Origin: Oscillospiraceae bacterium
GTDB taxonomy: Bacteria > Bacillota > Clostridia > Oscillospirales > Ruminococcaceae
Length of the DNA: 56,354 nucleotides
NCBI GenBank assembly: GCA_022800935.1
Contig: JAAWRH010000027.1
Coordinates: forward strand, 1-56,354
Direction: 5' to 3'
Shown here piece by piece: positions 49,941 to 56,354 of this stretch. Position numbers and translations under genes: made by a program. The notes under the pieces are model-generated. The model did no database searches. It was not told where the DNA came from and saw only the letters and a program-made list of their open reading frames with translations. How positions within the stretch are numbered: position 1 is the first letter of the stretch; the number at the start of each line of letters is the position of its first letter.

Positions 49941-50738
49941 TCAATTCTGTTTTTCCGTCTCCGCCGGGATTTCCAGCATCAGCCAGCCATAAATCACCGG
50001 TTCGCTGTCCCCATCCTTTACGGTCAGCAAAAGGGGAGAAAACCGCGGGGAAATCTGCGCGGGATCAGTTACCTGGAACCAGCCTCCACCGGAGCGGACA
50101 AACCACACGTCCGCCTCCTCTACCTCCGCCTTTAACGCCGGGGCCTCCCGGTCGGTTTCCACAATGGTCCCGCTCCCGGCTGTGTTCAGGAGAAAACAGC
50201 CTTCGCTGGCGATGGGCTTCTGGTTGGCAAGCTCCTCCAACGGATGATGGGACAGGGTGTACAGCGCCTCATAGGGGGCTCTGTCCTGGAGGTCATCGGG
50301 ATACGGGACAGAGCCCTCCAGACGTTCCAGCTTGACCGGATATTTCTCCGTGCCGTCCTGGGACAGAGTGAGAAGGTATTCGTGCCCCTTCTCCTCTTTT
50401 CGATCAAAGGCAAGAAGCACAAATCGCCCCGAAACCAGCTTTCCTGCGCTGTTAAAGCAAAGCTCGTCAATAGCATCCAGATATAGTTCCTTGGCACCCT
50501 TCCGGTCAATGGTCCGGCGGACGCCGTCCAGCCCCTTTTCTGTCAGGAGGCTTTCGGAGGTCAGCTCGGTGATTTCCCAGTTGGTGTACACACGATAGGA
50601 ATCCTGGGGATACATGAGGCTGAACAGCCATTGAAAAAAGAATACCATCAGCGCCACCCCGACAACAAGAATCGGAACAGACAGCTTCTGCCAGATTGTG
50701 GACGGTGCAGACGAAGTATCGGGCGTTTGATTTTCCAT
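49941..50738 (-). CDS. Hypothetical membrane-anchored protein
   Basis: A 265-residue protein that I do not recognise. One membrane helix near the N-terminus (about 18-41, LSVPILVVGVALMVFFFQWL) follows a short cytoplasmic segment. The remaining 220 residues would be outside the cell, mixed alpha/beta, with FNSAGKLVSGRFVLLAFDRK and GSGTIVETDREAPALKAEV. GGGGGA precedes the ATG. It starts the operon with folC (gap 22 bp) and ydcF. No motif indicates an enzyme. The start lies 196 bp from the divergent lipoprotein gene. Confidence 0.62.
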   Translation of the reverse strand: MENQTPDTSSAPSTIWQKLSVPILVVGVALMVFFFQWLFSLMYPQDSYRVYTNWEITELTSESLLTEKGLDGVRRTIDRKGAKELYLDAIDELCFNSAGKLVSGRFVLLAFDRKEEKGHEYLLTLSQDGTEKYPVKLERLEGSVPYPDDLQDRAPYEALYTLSHHPLEELANQKPIASEGCFLLNTAGSGTIVETDREAPALKAEVEEADVWFVRSGGGWFQVTDPAQISPRFSPLLLTVKDGDSEPVIYGWLMLEIPAETEKQN

Positions 50739-50934
50739 AGTAATCCCCCTGTATGGTTGAATTCTGAAATGGCGTTCCGGGGTTCATTTTATCACATTGT
50801 GGGGTGGGTTTCAATAGAGATAGGCCAAATCCAGGTAGACATTGGCGAAAGTTCATGATAAAATGGATACAAGGGCCTGTTCAAAATCGCCCGGCGCACC
50901 GCCCGGACGGTGCGAAACCAAAGGAGGCGAGGCC

Positions 50935-52296
50935 ATGTCAATTTGCAAACGCGGGCTTTTGGCGCTGCTTGGCGTTCTCTGCCTGTTTTCCCTGCCTGGC
51001 TGCGGGGATATCAGTCTGGAAAGCTTTCTTCAGCCCGGCATAGACGAGCTCCTCCATCCGCCCAAGCTGACACAGGAGCAGAAGGAAATCTCCAGCGCCC
51101 TGGAGGCGGCTGTAGGAGCGGGAAGGGCCGAAAAGCTCAAATACCCCCGCCGTGGGGAATATCTCTCTGCCTTTGTCATGTATGACCTGGACGGCGACGG
51201 CGCGGAGGAAGCCCTCGTCTTTTACGACGACCCAAACAACATCGAATATCAGACCCAAATCTGTATCCTTGACAACGACGGAAGCGGCTGGAAGGCCCTC
51301 CAGACCTATCCCGGCAACGGGACGGCGGTGGACCAAATCCAGTTTGTGGATATCTCCGGACAGGGCGGCTGTGACATCCTTATCGGATGGGAGCGGACCA
51401 ACCAGGAGCTGAAAACGGTAAACCTGTATCACTTCCAAAATAGGCAGATGAAAAGCCTGTTCTCCAACACCTATTCGGAGCTGCTGGTGACCCGGCTGAC
51501 CGGCGGGCGGCATGACGACCTGCTGCTGCTGGAGGCCAGCTCCCAGGCCAAGCCGGTGGACGCCAAGCTGGCCTCCCTCCTCCCAGAGGAGAACGTGGTG
51601 GACATCGTCGGGGAGGAATACCGCATGACCAACGCGTTTACCTCCTATCAGGAGGTAAAATACGGGCTGCTGGCCGACCGCACCCCTGCCGTGTTTATCG
51701 ACGGGAGCATCAGCGGGAACCTCTACTGCACCGATGTCCTTTATTTTGACCGGGAACAGGGAAAACTGACCTCCCGCCTGATTTACGATGTGGACGATTA
51801 CAGCGAATCCACCATCCGCACCATGGCCCTCACCTGTCAGGACATTGACAAGGACGGCATCATGGACGTACCCATGCCGGAGCCGCTGCCCGGCTATGAG
51901 AACGCCCAGGAGGAGGCGCTGTATCTGGTAAACTACAACTGCCTGGACCACAATGGAATCAGCCGCGTGGTGCCGGTAGCGGTCAACCTGGCGGCGGGAT
52001 ACATGGTCCGTTTCCCCATGAGCTGGCGGGACAAGGTGACAATCACCCAGGAGGACAAGAGCGGCGAATGGCGTTTCTGGATTTATAACGGCTCCCTGAG
52101 CCAGCTCCGGGAGGAGCTTCTGCGGATCAAGGTATACTCGTCCAAGGATTACCATGACAAGTTTGACGCGGACACCTACCGGATCATCCGCACCAAGGGG
52201 AATTTGGAATACTACGCGTACATTCCGCCGGAGACGGCGGGAGAGGAATTTGTAATCACCTATGCCCAGCTGGAGGAGATGTTCCTGCTCACCTAA
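50935..52296 (+). CDS. Putative lipoprotein upstream of the two-component pair
   Basis: A 453-residue secreted lipoprotein. The signal peptide GLLALLGVLCLFSLPGC ends in a lipobox (SLPGC), so cysteine 24 or thereabouts is lipidated. The mature part has EF-hand-like acidic repeats, DLDGDGAEEALVFYDD and DIDKDGIMDVPM, as in FG-GAP/VCBS-type beta-propeller proteins, suggesting calcium-bound repeats. The frame opens at 50842, but AGGAGG eight bases before ATG 50935 (MSICKRG) sets the start. The response regulator gene follows 60 bp on, so the lipoprotein may provide the signal for the sensor kinase. Confidence 0.75.
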   Translation: MSICKRGLLALLGVLCLFSLPGCGDISLESFLQPGIDELLHPPKLTQEQKEISSALEAAVGAGRAEKLKYPRRGEYLSAFVMYDLDGDGAEEALVFYDDPNNIEYQTQICILDNDGSGWKALQTYPGNGTAVDQIQFVDISGQGGCDILIGWERTNQELKTVNLYHFQNRQMKSLFSNTYSELLVTRLTGGRHDDLLLLEASSQAKPVDAKLASLLPEENVVDIVGEEYRMTNAFTSYQEVKYGLLADRTPAVFIDGSISGNLYCTDVLYFDREQGKLTSRLIYDVDDYSESTIRTMALTCQDIDKDGIMDVPMPEPLPGYENAQEEALYLVNYNCLDHNGISRVVPVAVNLAAGYMVRFPMSWRDKVTITQEDKSGEWRFWIYNGSLSQLREELLRIKVYSSKDYHDKFDADTYRIIRTKGNLEYYAYIPPETAGEEFVITYAQLEEMFLLT

Positions 52297-52356
52297 AAAC
52301 CCCATCAGCCGGGCGATAACCCGCTAACCAAACAATCCTATCAGGAGGGACAGCCT

Positions 52357-53052
52357 ATGAAACGAATTCTGGTGGTCGAGGATGAAGACGTCATCCGCGA
52401 CTTTGTAGTCATCAACCTGCGCCGCGCCGGCTACGAGGTAACAGAGGTGCCCAACGGCGAGGCCGCTTTACAGGTGTTTGAGGAAACCGGCGGAAACTTC
52501 GATGTCGCTGTGCTGGACATTATGATGCCCGGCATAGACGGCTTTCAGGTGTGCAAGGAAATCCGCAAAAAGAGCAGCTCTATCGGCATCATCATGCTTT
52601 CCGCCAAATCCCAGGAGATGGACAAAGTCAGCGGGCTGATGCTGGGGGCAGACGACTATGTGACAAAGCCCTTCAGCCCCTCCGAGCTGGTGGCCCGCGT
52701 GGACGCCGTCCACCGCCGGGTGACCATGGCGGCGGGAGCGGGCCAGCCCTCTGAGGAGCTGTCGTCCGGGCCCTTTGTGCTGAACCTGAAAAGCCGCTCT
52801 CTGCGGAAAAACCACAAGCCCATCGATCTGACCCAGGTGGAGTTCCAGATTATGGAGATGTTCCTCTCCAACGTCAATGTGGCGCTGGAGCGCAGCGCCA
52901 TCCTGGACAAGGTGTGGGGTGAGGGGAACTCCGGGGACGTCAAAATCGTGGACGTCAACATCCGCCGCCTGCGGATGAAAATCGAGGAGGAGCCCTCAGC
53001 GCCGAAATATATCATGACCGTGTGGGGGTTCGGGTACAAGTGGAACGGTTAA
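52357..53052 (+). CDS. OmpR/PhoB-family response regulator
   Basis: A 231-residue regulator. The receiver domain has acidic residues at the start (VVEDEDV), phospho-acceptor Asp54 in AVLDIMMPGIDG, the switch Ser in IMLSAKS and Lys in YVTKPFSP. The C-terminal winged helix ends NIRRLRMKIEEEPSAPKYIM then TVWGFGYKWNG, a strong family match. AGGAGGG precedes the ATG. It is paired with the histidine kinase 34 bp downstream. Confidence 0.96.
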   Translation: MKRILVVEDEDVIRDFVVINLRRAGYEVTEVPNGEAALQVFEETGGNFDVAVLDIMMPGIDGFQVCKEIRKKSSSIGIIMLSAKSQEMDKVSGLMLGADDYVTKPFSPSELVARVDAVHRRVTMAAGAGQPSEELSSGPFVLNLKSRSLRKNHKPIDLTQVEFQIMEMFLSNVNVALERSAILDKVWGEGNSGDVKIVDVNIRRLRMKIEEEPSAPKYIMTVWGFGYKWNG

Positions 53053-53086
53053 ACGCCGCGCAGACGAGAACAGGGGAGGCAGAGCC

Positions 53087-54496
53087 ATGGCAGTAAGGCG
53101 CATCACCCGCCGCTGGCTGATCAACAGCTTTGGGGTCATTCTGGTGATTCTGGCGGGGCTGGTTATTGTGGGATCGTTCACTGTGCGGGAGTATTACTAC
53201 AGCCTGGTGCGGCAGGCCCTGGAATCCCGCATGACCACCCTTTCTGCCCTTATGGATACCTACGCCAACGACAGCTCCGCAGATTTTACCAGCGAAATCC
53301 GCTCCATGGTGGCAAACTTTGAGGAAAAAAACCGCATGGAGCTGATGGCCATCAACGGACAGGGGATGGTGGTCATCACCTCCAGCGGTTTCCAGAGCAG
53401 CGAAAAGCTCTCCACCCCCGATTATCAGGAGGCCCTCATCGCTCCAAACGGCACCGGCGTCCACCGGGGGGAGATCAACGGCGAGCACGTCATGTCCCTT
53501 TCCAGGCGGGCCCCGACGGCCAGCGAGGAGCTGTCCGCCATCCGCCTTTCGGTGGCGCTGACGGCGGTGGATAAGCAGATATGGCTGATGATTCTGCTTA
53601 TCGCCTCCCTGGGTCTGATGGTCGTGCTGTTTGTGGCCATCTCCAGCTCCTATTTTATCAATTCCATCATCGCTCCCCTGGGGGCGGTGGGCAATGCGGC
53701 CAAGCAGATTGCCCAGGGGGATTTCCAGGCCAAGATAGAGAAGAAGCACGACGACGAGATTGGGGACCTGGCGGACGTCATCAACTACATGGCCGACGAG
53801 CTGGCCAACGCGGACAAGGTGAAGAACGACTTCATTTCCTCTGTCTCCCACGAGCTGCGGACCCCCTTGACCGCCATCAAGGGCTGGGGAGAGACGCTGC
53901 GGGACGCGGACGCGGGGGACAAGGAGCTGATACAGAAGGGCATGCAGGTGATTATCGGGGAGACGGAGCGTCTGTCCTCCATGGTAGAGGACCTGCTGGA
54001 CTTCTCCCGGATGCAGACCGGCCGCCTGTCCCTAATCATGAGCCGGATGGACCTGGTGGCAGAGCTCAGCGAGGCGGTGCTGATGTTCACCGAGCGGGCT
54101 AAGCGGGAGGGCCTGAGCCTTCTCTACGATGAGCCGGAAATCTTTCTGACGGTCATCGGGGACAAAAACCGGCTGCGGCAGGTGTTTGTCAACATCCTGG
54201 ACAACGCCCTGAAATACTCGGACAGTGGGGACACGGTGGAAGTGACGGCAAAGGCCCAGGGGGATTTCGCCGTCATCACCATAGCGGACACCGGCATCGG
54301 GATTTCCAAGGAGGACCTACCCAACGTAAAGGCGAAGTTTTTCAAGGCCAACTCCACCCGCCGGGGTTCCGGTATCGGCCTTGCGGTGGCGGACGAGATC
54401 ATCAACCTCCACGGCGGCAAGCTGACGCTGGACAGCGTAGAGGGCAAGGGCACGACGGTGACGATACAGATTCCTCTCTCTGTAAATGGAGAATAA
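53087..54496 (+). CDS. Sensor histidine kinase
   Basis: A 469-residue EnvZ/PhoR-type kinase. Two membrane helices (about 9-31 and 165-190) flank an outside sensing domain of about 130 residues. A HAMP linker follows, then the HisKA box SSVSHELRTPLTAIKGWGE with phospho-accepting His255. The ATPase domain has the N box NILDNALKYS, the G1 box DTGIGIS and the G2 box SGIGLAVADE. AGGGGAGG precedes the ATG. It pairs with the response regulator, and the upstream lipoprotein could feed it a signal. A strong terminator follows. Confidence 0.96.
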   Translation: MAVRRITRRWLINSFGVILVILAGLVIVGSFTVREYYYSLVRQALESRMTTLSALMDTYANDSSADFTSEIRSMVANFEEKNRMELMAINGQGMVVITSSGFQSSEKLSTPDYQEALIAPNGTGVHRGEINGEHVMSLSRRAPTASEELSAIRLSVALTAVDKQIWLMILLIASLGLMVVLFVAISSSYFINSIIAPLGAVGNAAKQIAQGDFQAKIEKKHDDEIGDLADVINYMADELANADKVKNDFISSVSHELRTPLTAIKGWGETLRDADAGDKELIQKGMQVIIGETERLSSMVEDLLDFSRMQTGRLSLIMSRMDLVAELSEAVLMFTERAKREGLSLLYDEPEIFLTVIGDKNRLRQVFVNILDNALKYSDSGDTVEVTAKAQGDFAVITIADTGIGISKEDLPNVKAKFFKANSTRRGSGIGLAVADEIINLHGGKLTLDSVEGKGTTVTIQIPLSVNGE

Positions 54497-54510
54497 GGGA
54501 TATCAGCATT

Positions 54511-54558
54511 CGGGGCTGTGAAAAAGGAACGGTTCTTTTTCACAACCCCGGTTTTGTT
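54511..54558 (+). terminator. Terminator of the two-component operon
   Basis: CGGGG-C-TGTGAAAAAG (54511-54526) pairs with CTTTTTCACA-A-CCCCG (54535-54550), followed by GTTTTGTTG. Confidence 0.8.
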
Positions 54559-54559
54559 G

Positions 54560-54870
54560 TCAGGATAATAGAGATCTAATTTCACTCTCTGTCAATCCTG
54601 TCGTCAATTCAATTTGACTAATAGGCAGACCGATTGACAGCAGCCCCTTGGCAACATCCTTTATTCCATCTAGTCTTCCTTCTTTTCGTCCTCTATCCTC
54701 CGCCGTCCTAATATTAGAATCCAAATCTGACTGATATATCCTCCTGCTGCGGAATACAGCCCGCTCGTGCTCATCTTGACTGATGCCCATCAATAAATTC
54801 CCCGCCATCTGCAATTCCACCTTTGAATCGATTACCCTGTTCAGGTTTTCTCTTTTCCAGTCCGCGAACG
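54560..54870 (-). pseudogene. Second Rpn-type transposase C-terminal remnant
   Basis: On the minus strand the text from about 54870 reads WKRENLNRVIDSKVELQMAG, then GISQDEHERAVFRSRRIYQS, RTAEDRGRKEG, and GLPISQIELTTGLTESEIRS. It is the end of a recombination-promoting nuclease/putative transposase of the Rpn type, again without its nuclease half. An open frame to 54949 runs into the neighbouring NusG-like gene and has no meaning. The DNA is AT-richer than its surroundings. It differs in sequence from the remnant at 47268, so two separate elements have decayed here. Confidence 0.7.
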
Positions 54871-54876
54871 ATGCCG

Positions 54877-55239
54877 TCAGCGGCCATATACCGTCACCAC
54901 CGTCCGGTTCGGCATACACACCGCCGACTGATATGCCATGGATATCCATCCCGTCTTCTCACAGATATGGTCCGGACAGTCCACATCCACAAACCGAATC
55001 CGTCCCCCATCCCTTTCCAGGAAAACGGGGACCCCGAACTCCTCCTGAAGGCTCCACATTTGCGGGACTTCTTTTTCCCCCAGGGGAATCTCCAGCACCT
55101 TCTCCCCCTGTATTGTCACCTCCGCGTACAGCCCCTCTGTCCCGCCTCTATGGAGAAAAAGGAATATCACCCCGCAGGCCAGCAGAAAAGCAGCCAAAAC
55201 AAGCACCAGAACCCTTTGGGAAGTAAAGCGGACCTTCAT
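54877..55239 (-). CDS. NusG domain II-containing membrane-anchored protein
   Basis: A 120-residue protein. An N-terminal membrane helix (about 9-29, VLVLVLAAFLLACGVIFLFL) is followed by a NusG-II domain: GVPVFLERDGGRIRFVDVDC, DHICEKTGWISMAYQSAVCM and PNRTVVTVYG. The two cysteines (DCPDHIC) and the later AVC are typical of this family. It is usually found beside a Gx transporter or heptaprenyl-diphosphate-synthase-like gene, but here it is alone and bordered by a transposase remnant that overlaps the frame. The frame opens at 55269. ATG 55239 (MKVRFTSQ) is preferred because GGGGGAATGG lies upstream. Confidence 0.78.
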   Translation of the reverse strand: MKVRFTSQRVLVLVLAAFLLACGVIFLFLHRGGTEGLYAEVTIQGEKVLEIPLGEKEVPQMWSLQEEFGVPVFLERDGGRIRFVDVDCPDHICEKTGWISMAYQSAVCMPNRTVVTVYGR

Positions 55240-55329
55240 CCGCCATTCCCCCTTTCCCTTGTGAATCAACTATAAAAACAGGCGCTGCCAATGGGGACAG
55301 CGCCTGTCAAAATCGCATGTTCCGTGGAA

Positions 55330-56067
55330 TTACAGCAGCTTGTCCAGAAAATAGGGGAACTGCTTTTTCCACCAGGGCCAATCGTGATTCACGTCAGGGC
55401 CCCAGATATCCACCCAGCAGTGGATTCCCTTCTGCTGGAACACATTCTGGAGCCTGCGGGTGCTGTCCAGCAGCTCATCCTCCCACGCGCCCTGTCCCAC
55501 ACAGAAGATAAAGCGGTTGTTGTTGTACATGCCGATGTAGGGATGGTCCGCGGGCATATTGGCGATGAAATCCACCGGCGAGTTGTTGTACACCAGGTCG
55601 TCCATATACCCACCAAAGAAGTACCCCGCATGGTAAAAACCGCTCATGCAGATGCAGCTGTCAAAGATATCCGGCCGTCTCAGGGCCACAATCCCGGAGT
55701 GGGTCGCGCCCATGCTGCACCCGGTGGCCATCAGCTTGAGGCCGCTGCCGTTGATCTGGTGAATGCGGGGGACCAGCTCATCGACGATATAATTGAAATA
55801 CCTCTCCTGCATCTCGGACCTGTGGCGGGGGTCTCCGTTGGTATCGGACCAGCTTTCCAGGTCAACGCAGTCCACGCAGAAGAGCTGGAGCTTCCCCTCC
55901 TCAATCCAGGGGGCGGCGATATCGGTCATCTGAAAGCTTTCAAAGTCAAAGAACCGCCCGTTCTGGCAGGGGAACACGATACAGGGCTTGCCGCCCTGGC
56001 CGTAGACCTTGAATTCCATATCCCGCTGGAGGCTTTCGCTGTATTCCTTATAGTATGAAGTCTGCAT
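55330..56067 (-). CDS. Esterase-like alpha/beta hydrolase
   Basis: A 245-residue hydrolase of the esterase D/YjfP-like family. The nucleophile elbow is TGCSMGATHSG (Ser in G-x-S-x-G form), and the late DVNHDWPWWKK gives the histidine. It is cytosolic, without signal peptide. GGAAG before ATG 56067 (MQTSYYKEY) gives the start; the frame extends to 56103 without a ribosome site. Predicted substrate: small or carbohydrate esters. The adjacent gene on the right is a flagellin on the same strand behind a terminator, so they are not in one operon. Confidence 0.84.
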   Translation of the reverse strand: MQTSYYKEYSESLQRDMEFKVYGQGGKPCIVFPCQNGRFFDFESFQMTDIAAPWIEEGKLQLFCVDCVDLESWSDTNGDPRHRSEMQERYFNYIVDELVPRIHQINGSGLKLMATGCSMGATHSGIVALRRPDIFDSCICMSGFYHAGYFFGGYMDDLVYNNSPVDFIANMPADHPYIGMYNNNRFIFCVGQGAWEDELLDSTRRLQNVFQQKGIHCWVDIWGPDVNHDWPWWKKQFPYFLDKLL

Positions 56068-56150
56068 TTGATGTCTTCCTTTCCCGGTTATTGGATTTCC
56101 CATACCATATTAACATATCCTGGGAAGAAAAGCAATGATAAAGTCCGCAC

Positions 56151-56181
56151 AAAAAGAGAGGGTATGCCGAAACATACCCTC
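56151..56181 (-). terminator. Terminator of the flagellin gene
   Basis: On the minus strand GAGGGTATG-TTTCGG-CATACCCTC (plus 56158-56181) is followed by TCTTTTTGTG. It lies about 70 bp after the flagellin stop. Confidence 0.8.
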
Positions 56182-56252
56182 CCCCATGGTCACCGCCTGG
56201 CAGTCAGGCGGCAGAATTTAAGGTAATTGCCATATTGCTAAAGTTACCGCAA

Positions 56253-56354
56253 TTATTGCAGCAGCTGAAGCACGGACTGAGGCTGCTGATTGGCCTGGGC
56301 CAGCATGGCCTGAGCGGACTGCACCAGAACGTTCATCTTGGTGTAGTTCATCAT
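56253..56354 (-). CDS. Flagellin, C-terminal end (cut by window edge)
   Basis: The last 33 codons of a flagellin read MMNYTKMNVLVQSAQAMLAQ then ANQQPQSVLQLLQ, followed by TAA at 56253-56255. The C-terminal NVLVQSAQAMLAQANQ helix is diagnostic: it pairs with the N-terminal helix inside the filament. The rest of the gene lies beyond the right edge. It indicates that the organism is or recently was motile. A terminator follows. Confidence 0.9.
   Translation of the reverse strand: MMNYTKMNVLVQSAQAMLAQANQQPQSVLQLLQ

Noticed and set aside
1-56354. CRISPR arrays, tRNA or rRNA genes and intact insertion sequences
   Set aside because: No regular spacer-repeat pattern, no tRNA cloverleaf and no full transposase with inverted ends were found; this was by eye and could miss short or divergent cases.

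Overview
The window reads as a chromosomal segment of a GC-rich, anaerobic, probably motile Gram-positive Clostridia member, most likely an Oscillospiraceae-type gut bacterium. This is inferred from gene content and style: strong Shine-Dalgarno sites, a MecA adaptor, Rnf-type genes, a two-subunit oxygen-sensitive fumarase, a glycyl radical enzyme, BlaI/BlaR1-type regulation, a Gram-positive thioester-domain surface protein remnant and the C-terminus of a flagellin at the right edge. No tRNA, rRNA, CRISPR array or intact insertion sequence was seen.

Left part (1-13 kb). A decayed Phd/YefM antitoxin with a trace of its toxin is followed by a LacI-regulated operon: two operator-like palindromes, a LacI regulator that probably starts at ATT, a Gfo/Idh/MocA oxidoreductase and three TIM-barrel sugar isomerase/epimerase paralogs, with no transporter or kinase. 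This looks like an oxidise-and-rearrange sugar or glycoside pathway. On the minus strand come a manganese catalase and a DapA/NanA-family aldolase. A long minus-strand run follows (YfhO-type membrane protein, GtrB-type glycosyltransferase, a 30-residue membrane peptide, DNA polymerase I, fumarase alpha and beta, a GNAT acetyltransferase).

Middle (16.6-34 kb). A cluster of nested palindromes precedes a GNAT-dusB pair. A low-GC island then holds a both-ends-truncated thioester-domain surface protein facing a uroporphyrinogen-decarboxylase-family pseudogene. The most unusual locus is a minus-strand Rnf-like operon (C-D-E-A order) with no rnfB or rnfG beside it. Its RnfC lacks the flavin/NADH motifs and has a long charged tail, and its RnfE/RnfA proteins have lost three of the four cysteines expected to hold the intramembrane [2Fe-2S] cluster. 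MecA diverges from it. Ribulose-phosphate epimerase has a long leader with a candidate RNA switch. Then come a polysaccharide deacetylase / zinc-protease-like / serine hydrolase operon, a DUF3783 protein, a GDSL esterase, and an AraC regulator divergent from a glycyl radical enzyme and its activase.

Right part (38-56 kb). This part is rich in signalling: an ECF sigma factor with a probable self-recognised promoter and its membrane anti-sigma-like partner, a TipA-like MerR regulator with a 19-bp-spacer promoter, a DUF4143 ATPase, and a BlaI/BlaR1 system. The BlaR1 protease carries a novel C-terminal domain that is duplicated as a separate secreted protein next door. These are followed by folC and ydcF, a lipoprotein, an OmpR/EnvZ-type two-component pair, two remnants of Rpn-type transposase/nuclease genes, a NusG-domain-II protein, an esterase, and the flagellin end. 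Functions are inferred from motifs and remembered family signatures; no database search was possible.
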